Shown: positions 33,385 through 42,628, numbered from the stretch's first letter. The stretch: DNA of 64,000 nucleotides from Hymenobacter sedentarius (GCF_001507645.1 NZ_CP013909.1:4030001-4094000), one strand, 5' to 3'. Program-made: numbers and translations. Notes: a model not told the origin generated them from the sequence alone.

Positions 33385-36300
33385 ATGTCCACAACCATAC
33401 TACAGCGTTTTCTTGGGTCGATACTACTGCTGATGCTGCTTGTGCTGGGGGCCCGCCCGGCGCAGGCATCGCACTTGCTGGGCGGTGAGATGAACTACCG
33501 CTACCTCGACGCCAACGGCCCGGCGGCGACTCCCTTTCGCTACGAAATAACGGTGACGCTGTACAGCAACGGCCTGTACCCCACCGACCCAAGCGTGGCC
33601 ATGTACCCCAACAACGTCACGATTGAGCTGTATAACCAGACCAGCGGCGCGCGCATCACCGCCGTTTCGGCGCCCCGGCAGGGGGTTTTCAACCCGCAGC
33701 CCATCCGGCCCTCGGTGCCGCAGGGCTGCGCGGTAGTGGGGCCCAACCAGCCGTTTTACCTGTTGAAATACGTGCAGACAGTAAACCTGCCGGTGTCGTT
33801 CGATGGCTACTACGCGGTGTTCTCGCTGGCTGCCCGCAACTACACCCTCACCAACCTCAACGCCCCAGCCAGCAACGGCCAGCCGCTGACGCTGTACGTT
33901 AGCATGGCCCCGCCGCTAATACCCAACCGCTCGCCGGTATTTTCCGACACGGCCGTGGCCATTGTATGCCAGAACGATACCACCATCACGCTGAACAACG
34001 CCTTCGACGCCGACGGCGACCGCCTCGTGTACTCCTTTGGCAGCCCCTACGGCCAGCGCACCTCTACGGCCACTTTTCCGCCCCTGCCTCAGGCCGTGCC
34101 CTACTTCTCTGGCTACAGCGCCACCAACCCGTTTGGCCAGGGCACTGGCAACTTTGCCACCATCAACGCCAGCACTGGCGTGGCGAAGTACGGCGCCAAA
34201 AACAACGGCTTGTATGTAATTGCAGTCGACGTATCGGAATACCGCACCATCAACGGCCGGGAGGTGCTCATTGGCACCACGCGGCGCGACCTGCAGCTGG
34301 TAGTGTCTACCTGCCCGCCCACGCCGCCGCCCGTGCTGCCGCCCACCCTGACCACCCCGCGCAACTACACCATTGAGGAAGGCCAGTCCTTAAGCATCCC
34401 GATTACGGCCACCCAAGCCAGCAACCACCCGCTGGTGCTCACTGTGAACAGCGCCCTGCTCGACGGCAGCGGCCCCTTCAACACCACCTTCAACGGCAGC
34501 ACCGGCACGGTGCAGCCCGGCAACCTGACCGGTACGGCCACGGCCTCGGGCACGGGCTTGGTGAGTGGCACGTTTGTCTTCAAGTCGGCCTGCGGAACTG
34601 CGCGGGCTACGGCCTATGACCTCGGCGTAACCGTGAAAGACAACGGCTGTGGCGGCCGCCTGGCTTCCGATATTTTCCGCATCACCGTGACCCGCGCCGC
34701 CGGCCCTAACGCCATCAACGGCCCCGCCACCGTGTGCGACCCCGCCACGGTGCGCACCTACACGGCCAGCGGCCCCGTGCCGGCTTCCTACAAGTGGCGC
34801 GCCGTGGGCGGCACCATCACCGGGGGCCAGGGCACGGGTGCCGTGCAAGTGGTATGGGCCAATGCCAACACTACTGGCACCCTGGTCCTCAAGGGTGTTT
34901 CGGCGCAGGGCTGCCCCACCGACTCGGTTGTGAAAACCGTGGACATTCGGCCCCTGTCCCAACTCACGGCTACGGCCAGCTCGGCCAGTATCTGCCAGGG
35001 CAGTTCCACTATTCTGAGAGTGAATGGCCAGCCCGGCTTGAGCTATACTTGGTCAGGCGGCGGGCAGACATCTACCAGCCCCACCTTCACAGTATCGCCC
35101 ACTGCCACCACAACTTACACCGTGACGGGTACCGACGGTACCTGCACCATCTCGGCCAACGTGACCGTGACCGTAACGCCCCCGCCCATTGCCTCTACTG
35201 GAGCCGACCGGAGCGTTTGCTCCGGCACCGCCACTGTATTGGGCGCCCCCGCCCAAGCCGGCTACACCTACAGCTGGAGCCCGGCCACCGGCCTGAGCAG
35301 CAGCACCGTAGCGCAGCCCACCGTCACGCTCACCAACACTACCGGCGCCCCCATCATCCAGACGTATGTGCTCACTGTGGTTTCGGGCGCCAGCTGTTCC
35401 AGTAACGGCTCCGTGCGCGTGACCGTTAACCCGGAAGCCATTGCCAACGCAGGACCGGCCCGGGCCGCGTGTGCGGGCCAGCCCACCACGCTGGGTACGC
35501 CCGCCCAAGCCGGCTACACCTATAGCTGGAGCCCGGCCACTGGCCTGAGCAGCAGCACCGTAGCGCAGCCCGTGCTGAGAGGCATCAACACCACCGCAGC
35601 GCCTCTGACCGTTACCTATACCCTAACGGCTACTTCGGCCGATGGCTGCGTGAAGACCGACGCCGTGACCGTGACGGTAAACCCCCGTCCGGCTGCCGAG
35701 GACATTATCGGACCGGTTTCGGTGTGCCCCACCGTCACGGGCATTGCTTACTCGGTGCCCACTCCAGTTGCCACGGCCTACACATGGCTGGTTAGCGGCG
35801 GCACCATTGCCAGCGGCCAGGGCACACCGGCCGTGACCATCGATTGGGGCGGAGCCAGCAGCGGCGCCTACCTCAAGGTATTCCGCCTGAATGCCCAAGG
35901 CTGCTCTTCCGACACCACCACGCTGCCTGTCATCATCAACCCGCGCCTGCAAACGGTGCGGCCCACCGGCCCCGGCGACATCCTCGCCGCGGCGCCCCTG
36001 CCGCGCGCCGTGTGCCAGGCCGACGGCCCTTTTACCTACAGCAGCGGGGCATTTGCCAATGGCTCCAGCTACTCCTGGCAGATAATCGGCGGCACGCAGG
36101 TAAGCACCGCGCAAAACACCGTGACCGTGAACTGGGCGCCGGTCTCGGTGCCCACCATCGGCAAAATTGTGGCTACCGAAACCAGCAACCCCGCTGGCGG
36201 CATCTGCCGTGGCGTTTCGGATACGCTGAAGATGCTGATTAACCCCTCGCCTCGCACGCTGGCCATTGTGAGCCCGGTACGGGTGTGCCAGAACAGCGGC

Positions 36301-37602
36301 CCCGTCACGTTCTCGGTGCCCGGCGGTTTCACCGGCTCCACTTATGTATTCCAGCTTAATGGCAGCACCCTGGCCGGCACCGGCAGCACCCGCGTGCTGA
36401 ACACCTTGCCCGCGCCCGGCACCTACTCGCTCACGGTACAGGAAACCACGGCGGGGGGCTGCGTTGGGCCACTGCTCAGCACTCCCTTCACGGTGAACCC
36501 GCTTCCGGTAGCGCCCACCATTTCGGGCTCGGCTTTCGTGTGCAATACGGCCACGCCGCAGCAATACACCATTGCCAATCCCACTGCCGGCGCCACGTTC
36601 CAGTGGACGGTGGTGGGCGGCACTATCACGGCCGGCGGCAACAGCAGCCAGGTCACGGTGCTCTTCAACAGCACCGGCCCGTATAGCGTGAGCGCCGTGG
36701 AAACCAGCGCCAGCCCGGCCTCCTGCGCCGGCCCCGCCGCCACCCGCACCATCACCTTCGATAACCCCGGCCTGACACTGACCGCCGCCTCGGTGGATGC
36801 CACCAGCAACAACCGTGTTATCCTCACCTTCACCTCGCCCAACAGCACCAATACCCTCAACCCGGTGCGCATTCTGCGGCGGGTGGCGGGCTCGAGCACC
36901 TTTGCCCAGGTGGGCACGGTGGCCTCCTCGGCCATCACCTACACCGACAACACCGCGCTGGACGCCTCGGCCAATTCGTATGAGTACCAGCTGAGCCTCA
37001 CCAATGGCTGCGGCACGCCGGTGCTCAGCACCGTGGCGCAAACCATCCGCCTGGTGGCGAGCAACTCGGCCACTCCCGGCACGGGGGGCCGCAACCAGGG
37101 CAGCACCACCCTCAGCTGGAACGCTTACGTGGGCTTCCCGGTAACGGAATACCGCATCTACCGCCGCGCCGATGCTGGCGCCCCGGTTCTCATCACCACG
37201 GTGCCCGGCAGCACGCTGCAGGCCACGGTGCCCAACGCAGATGCCGGCTCCGTGACCGGGGCAGGATTTACCCAGAACTTCCGGGTGGTGGCCGTGAGCC
37301 CAGGCTCTATTCTCTCCAACTCGAATGAGGCCAGCGTAAACTTTGCCAACGCCCTCCGGACCTACAACATCATCACCCCCAACCGCGACGGCCAGAACGA
37401 CGTGCTGGTGATTGACAACATTCAGCTCTACCCCGGCAATACGTTCACTGTTTTCAACCGCTGGGGCCGCGAAGTGTACAGCACCACCAACTACCAGAAC
37501 AACTGGGGCGGCGACGCCAACACCGCGGCTGGCACCTACTTCTACCTGTTGAAGCTGCCCAACGGCAGCAGCCTCAAAAACTGGTTTGAAGTGGTAAAAT
37601 AG
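33385..37602 (+). CDS. Giant T9SS surface protein with Ig/PKD-like repeats and gliding-motility C-terminal domain
   Basis: This 1405-residue protein has a signal peptide (LLLMLLVLGARPAQA). After SHLLGGEMNYRYLD, a motif common in large Bacteroidota gliding-associated proteins, come many beta-sandwich modules of 75-100 residues. Several carry the GYTYSWSPATGLSSS motif or the WRAVGGTITGGQGT motif. A fibronectin-like segment precedes the C-terminal type B sorting domain (TPNRDGQNDVLVIDN, FTVFNRWGREVYS, GTYFYLLKLPNG). The sorting domain indicates T9SS export. An adhesin or gliding role is inference. No enzymatic motif is seen. Confidence 0.88.
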   Translation: MSTTILQRFLGSILLLMLLVLGARPAQASHLLGGEMNYRYLDANGPAATPFRYEITVTLYSNGLYPTDPSVAMYPNNVTIELYNQTSGARITAVSAPRQGVFNPQPIRPSVPQGCAVVGPNQPFYLLKYVQTVNLPVSFDGYYAVFSLAARNYTLTNLNAPASNGQPLTLYVSMAPPLIPNRSPVFSDTAVAIVCQNDTTITLNNAFDADGDRLVYSFGSPYGQRTSTATFPPLPQAVPYFSGYSATNPFGQGTGNFATINASTGVAKYGAKNNGLYVIAVDVSEYRTINGREVLIGTTRRDLQLVVSTCPPTPPPVLPPTLTTPRNYTIEEGQSLSIPITATQASNHPLVLTVNSALLDGSGPFNTTFNGSTGTVQPGNLTGTATASGTGLVSGTFVFKSACGTARATAYDLGVTVKDNGCGGRLASDIFRITVTRAAGPNAINGPATVCDPATVRTYTASGPVPASYKWRAVGGTITGGQGTGAVQVVWANANTTGTLVLKGVSAQGCPTDSVVKTVDIRPLSQLTATASSASICQGSSTILRVNGQPGLSYTWSGGGQTSTSPTFTVSPTATTTYTVTGTDGTCTISANVTVTVTPPPIASTGADRSVCSGTATVLGAPAQAGYTYSWSPATGLSSSTVAQPTVTLTNTTGAPIIQTYVLTVVSGASCSSNGSVRVTVNPEAIANAGPARAACAGQPTTLGTPAQAGYTYSWSPATGLSSSTVAQPVLRGINTTAAPLTVTYTLTATSADGCVKTDAVTVTVNPRPAAEDIIGPVSVCPTVTGIAYSVPTPVATAYTWLVSGGTIASGQGTPAVTIDWGGASSGAYLKVFRLNAQGCSSDTTTLPVIINPRLQTVRPTGPGDILAAAPLPRAVCQADGPFTYSSGAFANGSSYSWQIIGGTQVSTAQNTVTVNWAPVSVPTIGKIVATETSNPAGGICRGVSDTLKMLINPSPRTLAIVSPVRVCQNSGPVTFSVPGGFTGSTYVFQLNGSTLAGTGSTRVLNTLPAPGTYSLTVQETTAGGCVGPLLSTPFTVNPLPVAPTISGSAFVCNTATPQQYTIANPTAGATFQWTVVGGTITAGGNSSQVTVLFNSTGPYSVSAVETSASPASCAGPAATRTITFDNPGLTLTAASVDATSNNRVILTFTSPNSTNTLNPVRILRRVAGSSTFAQVGTVASSAITYTDNTALDASANSYEYQLSLTNGCGTPVLSTVAQTIRLVASNSATPGTGGRNQGSTTLSWNAYVGFPVTEYRIYRRADAGAPVLITTVPGSTLQATVPNADAGSVTGAGFTQNFRVVAVSPGSILSNSNEASVNFANALRTYNIITPNRDGQNDVLVIDNIQLYPGNTFTVFNRWGREVYSTTNYQNNWGGDANTAAGTYFYLLKLPNGSSLKNWFEVVK

Positions 37603-37640
37603 ACCACGGATTGCCCGGCTTTTGTAGCCGATTCGCTTTC

Positions 37641-37682
37641 AAAAAGAAAAAGGCTTGCCACTTGGTAGGCCTTTTTCTTTTT
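37641..37682 (+). terminator. Terminator after the giant T9SS protein
   Basis: AAAAAGAAAAAGGC pairs with GCCTTTTTCTTTTT around a 14-base loop, 38 bases after the stop codon. The long T-rich descending arm supports termination. Confidence 0.8.
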
Positions 37683-37752
37683 CCAAAACACGCCGGTTGC
37701 CACCTACTACAAAATCCGGATAATCCGCTTAAATCCGGGCCAATCCGTGGTC

Positions 37753-37760
37753 TACCTTTG
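37753..37760 (+). promoter_or_regulatory. Consensus -7 box (TACCTTTG) before rlmD
   Basis: The exact TAnnTTTG match ends 9 bases before the ATG at 37770 and lies downstream of the previous gene's terminator, so it is well placed as the rlmD promoter with a very short leader. Confidence 0.45.
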
Positions 37761-37769
37761 CGGCTACTT

Positions 37770-39182
37770 ATGAGCAGAGCTAAAAATATCCCCGCGGAAC
37801 TACTTCGCAACGTCAAAATTCAGGACATGGTGGCCGAGGGCAAGTGCCTCGTCCGCGTCGAGAACCTGGTCATCTTCGTGTCGCAGGTCGCCCCGGGCGA
37901 CGTGGTGGACCTCAAAGTGACCAAGGCCAAGAAGAGCTTCCTCGAGGCCGTTCCGGTTAAGTTCCACGAGTATTCGGAGCTGCGCACCACGCCGTTTTGC
38001 CAGCACTTCGGCGTGTGCGGCGGCTGCAAGTGGCAGCACCTCACCTACGACTCGCAGCTGCATTACAAGCAGCAGCAGGTGGTCGACCAACTCACCCGCA
38101 TCGGCAAAGTTGAGCTGCCCGAGATTCCCTTCATCCTCTCCTCGCCGCAGCGCACCTACTACCGCAACAAGCTCGAATACACCTTCAGCGACAACGGCTG
38201 GCTCACCACCGAGCAGATAAACGACGACTCGCGCACCTACAACCGCGAGGTGCTGGGCTTCCACACCCCCACCCGCTTCGACAAGATTATCGACGTGGAG
38301 CACTGCTGGCTGCAGCCCGAGCCTAGCAACGAAATCCGTCTGTTTGTGCGCGACTACGCCCACCAGCACGGCCTGGCCTTCAACAACCTGGTGCGCCAAA
38401 CCGGCCTGCTGCGCAACCTCATCATCCGCATTGCCCAAAGCACCGGCGAGCTAATGGTGATTCTGCAATGCTACCACGCCGACGAGGCCATTGTGCCGCT
38501 GCTCGACGCCCTGTACGCCAAGTTCCCCGGCATCACCTCCCTCAACTACGTGCTCAACAGCAAGGGCAACGAAACCTTCCACGACCTGGAAGTGGTGACC
38601 TATAAGGGCAAGCCCTACATCGAGGAAGAAATGGAAGGCCTGCGCTTCCGCATCGGCCCCAAGTCGTTCTACCAAACGAACTCCGAAGGCGCCCACCAGC
38701 TCTACAAAGTGGCCCGCGACTTCGCCGAGCTGAAAGGCGATGAATTGGTGTATGACCTCTATACCGGCGCCGGCACCATCGCCAGCTTCGTGGCCCACCA
38801 GGCACGCAAAGTCATCGGCGTAGAGTACGTGGAGCAGGCCGTGGCCGACGCCCACGTGAACGCCGAAATCAACAACATCACCAACACGGAATTCTACGCC
38901 GGCGACATGAAGGACATCCTCACCGCCGAGTTCACCGCCCGCCATGGCCGCCCCGACGTCCTCATCACTGACCCGCCCCGCGCCGGCATGCACCCCGACG
39001 TAGTGGCCCGCCTACTAGAGCTGCGCGCCCCCCGCATCGTGTACATCAGCTGCAACCCCGCCACCCAGGCCCGCGACTTAGAGCTGCTCGACGCTGCTTA
39101 CAAAGTCACCCGCGTGCAGCCGGTAGATATGTTTCCGCACACGCATCACGTAGAGAATGTGGTGGCGCTGGAGCTGAAGTAG
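37770..39182 (+). CDS. rlmD: 23S rRNA (uracil-5)-methyltransferase, RlmD type
   Basis: This is a 470-residue TrmA/RumA-family enzyme that methylates a uridine of 23S rRNA. An N-terminal TRAM-like domain is followed by four putative iron-sulfur cysteines: Cys77, Cys83 and Cys86 in CQHFGVCGGC and Cys179 in EHCWLQP. The SAM motif is YDLYTGAGTIASF, DPPRAGMHP follows, and the catalytic Cys428 is in YISCNPATQARD. The start MSRAKNIP is preferred over an open extension upstream that overlaps the terminator. RlmD is chosen over RlmC because the cluster cysteines are present and because of the usual Bacteroidota annotation. Confidence 0.88.
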   Translation: MSRAKNIPAELLRNVKIQDMVAEGKCLVRVENLVIFVSQVAPGDVVDLKVTKAKKSFLEAVPVKFHEYSELRTTPFCQHFGVCGGCKWQHLTYDSQLHYKQQQVVDQLTRIGKVELPEIPFILSSPQRTYYRNKLEYTFSDNGWLTTEQINDDSRTYNREVLGFHTPTRFDKIIDVEHCWLQPEPSNEIRLFVRDYAHQHGLAFNNLVRQTGLLRNLIIRIAQSTGELMVILQCYHADEAIVPLLDALYAKFPGITSLNYVLNSKGNETFHDLEVVTYKGKPYIEEEMEGLRFRIGPKSFYQTNSEGAHQLYKVARDFAELKGDELVYDLYTGAGTIASFVAHQARKVIGVEYVEQAVADAHVNAEINNITNTEFYAGDMKDILTAEFTARHGRPDVLITDPPRAGMHPDVVARLLELRAPRIVYISCNPATQARDLELLDAAYKVTRVQPVDMFPHTHHVENVVALELK

Positions 39183-39197
39183 GTTTCGGAACATTTT

Positions 39198-39695
39198 ATG
39201 GCTGATAAAGCACCTGTTTTCTGGAAACTCATTTCCGCAATGCTGTTCACATTGCTTCTCTGCTTTATCACGTTATATCGAAACCAAAAGCCAAAAGATA
39301 ACTTCTTTCATCTGACAAGCAAAATCACCAGCATATCTAACTCATTAGATATACAAGGTCATTTAAACCCTAATAATGAGCCAATTCGTTACCTAAAGAT
39401 TGAGGACTACCCGAAATACTTTAAACTGCTTATTGGCGAAGATATAGACGGCTCTAAGCCAACTTTTCAGCAAATTGACAAGCTTAAAGTCGATGACACC
39501 ATTACCGTTTATTATGACGAAACTAGTTTAGGCGGCGATGCCGAGGTTTCGCGCTTGGCCCATTTTATTGATAAGGATGGCAAGCCTTATTTTATCCGGG
39601 GAAAGCAAAACACCATAGGCTACTACATAATTGGCCTTTGCTTGTCCGTCATTGCCGTTTCATATTTTTTGAAGAAAAACGGCAGAATATCATAA
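39198..39695 (+). CDS. Small two-helix membrane protein of unknown function, AT-rich
   Basis: This 165-residue protein has a hydrophobic helix at residues 9-26 (LISAMLFTLLLCFITL) and another near the C-terminus (YYIIGLCLSVIAVSYFL). Between them is a soluble domain (about 35-135) containing LKVDDTITVYYDE. The layout resembles DUF3592-type proteins, in which a small domain is flanked by two helices, but I am not sure. The gene is strikingly AT-rich compared with the G+C-rich genes around it, suggesting recent acquisition. It follows rlmD by 15 bases and precedes another small unknown by 7. Confidence 0.65.
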   Translation: MADKAPVFWKLISAMLFTLLLCFITLYRNQKPKDNFFHLTSKITSISNSLDIQGHLNPNNEPIRYLKIEDYPKYFKLLIGEDIDGSKPTFQQIDKLKVDDTITVYYDETSLGGDAEVSRLAHFIDKDGKPYFIRGKQNTIGYYIIGLCLSVIAVSYFLKKNGRIS

Positions 39696-39702
39696 CCCAA
39701 AA

Positions 39703-40077
39703 ATGGACTACTTCAACGACCCCGAACTCAACGGCAAATACCTTGGCACCATCACCAAGGATTTCGTCGTCGTGTGCGATACCCTGCTCGAAGCCTCTTC
39801 CCAAATCCGTAAGGGTGACTTCAGCAAATACCCCATCTTCGTGTTTGCCAAGCAGGAAGTGCCGCTCGGCGGCCTCCTTGTAAATGCCGATGAGCTGAAC
39901 CTGGAGTGGCACGTTTTCGCCAGCTACATGGAGTTGTTTGTGCAGCAAGGCATCATTGATGTCGACGGCGTCGAAGCCTTCCAGGCTACCTACAAAGACC
40001 CTGACGAATTCTGCTGCCTCTTCGTGCTCGATGAGGAGTTCACGAACTTCGTCTTCGTGCCGTATCCGGAGGATTAA
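39703..40077 (+). CDS. Small acidic soluble protein of unknown function
   Basis: This 124-residue protein has no signal peptide or membrane helix. It is acidic and mixed alpha/beta (GTITKDFVVVCDTLLEASSQ, YPIFVFAKQEVPLGGLLV, FVLDEEFTNFVFVPYPED). I do not recognise the family. It begins 7 bases after the membrane protein and returns to normal G+C. A palindromic repeat follows directly. Confidence 0.6.
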   Translation: MDYFNDPELNGKYLGTITKDFVVVCDTLLEASSQIRKGDFSKYPIFVFAKQEVPLGGLLVNADELNLEWHVFASYMELFVQQGIIDVDGVEAFQATYKDPDEFCCLFVLDEEFTNFVFVPYPED

Positions 40078-40103
40078 CCCGCAGAGAGAAAACTGAACAA
40101 AAA

Positions 40104-40197
40104 AACGTCCTGCTGAGCGAAGCCGAAGCATCTCTACCGCGAGAGTAATTATTTACTTCCACGGTAGAGATGCTTCGGCTTCGCTCAGCAGGACGTT
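40104..40197. repeat. Long palindromic intergenic repeat, family A, copy 2
   Basis: There are perfect 36-bp arms at 40104-40139 and 40162-40197 around a 22-base AT-rich loop. It shares GAAGCATCTCTACC with the copy at 24625 but has different outer sequence (CGTCCTGCTGAGCG here versus CGTCATGCTGAGCT there). It lies between convergent genes. Confidence 0.92.
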
Positions 40198-40233
40198 CTG
40201 GTTTTGCGCCCGGCAGCGCTACCTCAGCAGCTA

Positions 40234-40689
40234 CTAATTCCGGCGCTGCACCGGCAAGTCTTCCAGTTGGGCGTAGCTCAGTTTCCAGGTCTTATCGGGG
40301 CCTTTTTTCCAGAGGAAAATGTAATTGCCTTCGCCAAAGCCGTGGGGCTGGTTGGGGCCGGCCGGCAGCACGTCTACCGAGAACGTACCGGCTTCGTAGG
40401 CAGTATTGACATCGGTAGAAGAGCTCACCACGCTGGTCTTCAAATCGCTGATGGTGGGCAGGGTTTCGCTCACCCATTTCTGGGAGACTTCTCCTTTGCC
40501 TTTCCAGCGGGCATTGCCCTGCACAAAGCTCACGTCGTCGGCCAGGAAACCGGTAATCTTGCCCGAGTCCTTGTTATTCCAAGCGCTGATAAATTCTTGG
40601 TTCAGGCTTTGAATGTTTACCGCTTCGTCCGTTTTGGTGCAAGAGGTAAGCGTTGCCGCCAGGAGCAAACTACACAGAATGGCTTTCAT
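40234..40689 (-). CDS. SnoaL/DUF4440-like lipoprotein
   Basis: This 151-residue protein has a lipobox (ATLTSC, Cys17). The mature part matches the small cone-shaped NTF2-like fold of DUF4440 proteins: INQEFISAWNNKDSGKITGFLADDVSFV (shortened here), a GKGEVSQKW segment, and the paired terminal strands GNYIFLWKKG and WKLSYAQLEDLP. Members of this superfamily are often binding proteins or ketosteroid-isomerase-like enzymes; no catalytic residue can be assigned. The start is chosen at the lipoprotein signal. TACATTTA on the minus strand at 40727-40720 may be its -7 box. Confidence 0.75.
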   Translation of the reverse strand: MKAILCSLLLAATLTSCTKTDEAVNIQSLNQEFISAWNNKDSGKITGFLADDVSFVQGNARWKGKGEVSQKWVSETLPTISDLKTSVVSSSTDVNTAYEAGTFSVDVLPAGPNQPHGFGEGNYIFLWKKGPDKTWKLSYAQLEDLPVQRRN

Positions 40690-40818
40690 AAAGTGAAAGA
40701 GGAGTTGGTGAAGAAAAAGTAAATGTAACAGCCACAATGACCCCTCACTACAACGGGCTATAATGGCTAAACCCCAGGCAGGTACGCCCGGGGTTTAGAA
40801 ATCAGATAAGTTGGGCTA

Positions 40819-41346
40819 TTACCAGCTCTTACGACGGTACTCCGAGGTCGAATATGGGTTCGACGGGTTGCCGTAAGCATCGTTGGGCAGGTAGTTGACA
40901 TTCGTAGCAGTAGGCTGTGCATTGAGCTGCATGGCAGGAGTCATGCTCACGGTCGAAGCCGTCAGGCTGTTAACCGGTACAGCGGTGGTCTGCGTGCGGG
41001 AAGCCACCAGCGTTTCGCGGCGGGACTCCGAGCGACGCAGCGAGTTGCGGTATTCCTGTTCGCGAATGGCCGCAGCGCGGTTGGCAGCGGCAATACGGGC
41101 CCGCTCTTTCCGCTTGTTGTCGATGTGCTTGCCTACACCGTAGCCGATAGCACCACCGGCCACGCCGCCTACTACCCCACCTACAGCACGGTTGCGCTTA
41201 TTGATTAGGGCACCCGCAGCGGCACCACCCAGGCCACCAATAACGGCGCCTTTGGCCTGCGGGCTCCACTGAGCCTGGGCCGAACGGGAGCCAAATACAG
41301 TGCTCAGCAGCACAATCAGAGCGAAGAAATAGGGAAGCTTATTCAT
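40819..41346 (-). CDS. Exported glycine-zipper protein
   Basis: The 175-residue product has a signal peptide (FFALIVLLSTVFGSRSAQA) followed by a glycine zipper (AVIGGLGGAAAGALI and VGGVVGGVAGGAIGYGVG). A basic Arg/Lys/Glu-rich helix follows (KRKERARIAAANRAAA, RRSESRRE), and then a low-complexity Asn/Ser/Thr tail. Glycine zippers pack membrane helices or form oligomers. The protein resembles small YMGG-type proteins of Bacteroidota, of unknown role. It is transcribed alone. Confidence 0.75.
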   Translation of the reverse strand: MNKLPYFFALIVLLSTVFGSRSAQAQWSPQAKGAVIGGLGGAAAGALINKRNRAVGGVVGGVAGGAIGYGVGKHIDNKRKERARIAAANRAAAIREQEYRNSLRRSESRRETLVASRTQTTAVPVNSLTASTVSMTPAMQLNAQPTATNVNYLPNDAYGNPSNPYSTSEYRRKSW

Positions 41347-41482
41347 GACAAGAGATTTAAAATTGAAGGGAAAATGCTCACGTTTGAGAACAGGAAGACA
41401 ATTAGCGTGCCACTCGAGCTTCCCCAATGGCGGTTTTAACGGCCGAAATGCCGTCAAGTTGGCTAACGCACGATGAATTGGG

Positions 41483-42511
41483 CTAAAAACTCGTCCAACC
41501 CTGTGCCTGGAGCGGCACAGCCTGTCCGGCTTTGGTTACGAGGTTGGCGCCTTCTTCTTTCGCGGCAAGGTGCCCGATAATGGTGATATCGGGATGGTTT
41601 TTGAGCTTTTCGTGGTCGGTTACGGGCACTGTGAACAGCAGCTCGTAGTCCTCGCCGCCGTTCAGGGCGCAGGTAATGGGGTCGAGGTTGAACTCGGCCG
41701 CAGCCTCCAGCGTGGGGTTGGCGATGGGCAGGAACTCGGTGAAGATGCGGGCGCCCGTGCCGCTGGCCTCACATAGGTGCAGCACCTCCGAGGCCAGCCC
41801 ATCGGAAATATCAATCATGCTAGTGGGCCGCACGCCCAGCTCGCGCAGCTCGTGAATGATGTCGAGCCGAGCTTCGGGCCGCAGCTGGCGCTGCACCACG
41901 TACTCGTAGTTGGCCAGCTCGGGCTGCGTTTCCGGGTCGGCCAGGAAGGCTTGCTTTTCGCGCTCCAGCACCTGCAGGCCCAGAAAGGCCGCGCCCAGGT
42001 CGCCGCTCACGCACAGCAAATCGGTGGGCTTGCCGCCGCTGCGGCGCACCACATCGCCGGCGGGGGCTTCGCCCAGGGCCGTCACGGCCAGCGTGAGGCC
42101 GCCCCGGCTGGCGGTGGTGTCGCCGCCCACCAGGTCCACGTTGTAGGCCTCACAGGCCAGGCGCATGCCGGCGTACAGCTCCTCAATGGCTTCCACGGTG
42201 AAGCGCGGACCCGCCGACACGCCCACCACCAGCTGTGTGGGCAGGGCATTCATGGCGGCCACGTCGGATACGTTCACCGCAATGGCCTTGTAGCCTAGGT
42301 GCCGCAACGGGCAAAACGCCAAATCGAAATGAATGCCTTCCACCAGCAGGTCGGTGGTCATCACAAGCTCGGTGCCCGGGGTGGGCGCAATGATGGCCGC
42401 GTCGTCGCCGATGCCCAGCACCGTGCTGGGCTGGCGCGTGCTAATGCCTTGCTGTAAGCGGCGGATGAGGGCAAATTCGCCAATGGCGGTGAGGGGCGTC
42501 AGTTCGGACAT
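41483..42511 (-). CDS. thiL: Thiamine-phosphate kinase
   Basis: This 342-residue enzyme phosphorylates thiamine monophosphate to the pyrophosphate cofactor. The AIRS/ThiL fold signatures are IGDDAAII near residue 38, DLLVEGIHFDL, the metal-binding VGGDTTASRGGL and the C-terminal IDISDGLASEVLHL with GGEDYELLFTV. No other thiamine gene and no TPP riboswitch is visible nearby. The start MSELTPLTAIGEFALI matches the family N-terminus; 17 more codons are open upstream but lie in the leader hairpin region. Confidence 0.92.
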   Translation of the reverse strand: MSELTPLTAIGEFALIRRLQQGISTRQPSTVLGIGDDAAIIAPTPGTELVMTTDLLVEGIHFDLAFCPLRHLGYKAIAVNVSDVAAMNALPTQLVVGVSAGPRFTVEAIEELYAGMRLACEAYNVDLVGGDTTASRGGLTLAVTALGEAPAGDVVRRSGGKPTDLLCVSGDLGAAFLGLQVLEREKQAFLADPETQPELANYEYVVQRQLRPEARLDIIHELRELGVRPTSMIDISDGLASEVLHLCEASGTGARIFTEFLPIANPTLEAAAEFNLDPITCALNGGEDYELLFTVPVTDHEKLKNHPDITIIGHLAAKEEGANLVTKAGQAVPLQAQGWTSF

Positions 42512-42561
42512 AACTTCGAAATCAGGAAAACAAAGCCGCCGGGCAGCGCCCGGCGGGGCCA

Positions 42562-42569
42562 CAAAAGTA
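42562..42569 (-). promoter_or_regulatory. Consensus -7 box (TACTTTTG) upstream of thiL
   Basis: The minus strand reads TACTTTTG, an exact TAnnTTTG match, directly downstream of the preceding gene's terminator and about 50 bases before the thiL ATG. The leader would contain a G+C-rich hairpin (CGCCGGGC/GCCCGGCG). Confidence 0.4.
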
Positions 42570-42576
42570 CACCCAC

Positions 42577-42607
42577 AAAAAAAGGAGGGAATTGCTTCCC
42601 TCCTTTT
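42577..42607 (-). terminator. Terminator of the lamin-tail T9SS gene
   Basis: AAAAGGAGGGAA pairs with TTCCCTCCTTTT around TTGC, with an extended A run that gives a long U tract on the minus strand. It is located 22 bases after the T9SS gene stop and before thiL. Confidence 0.85.
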
Positions 42608-42628
42608 ACTATTGAAACCGATGCGTGC

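Noticed and set aside
42512..42628. TPP riboswitch upstream of thiL
   Set aside because: The spacer is only 117 bases, is largely occupied by a terminator and a short G+C hairpin, and lacks the CTGAGA core of the Thi element.
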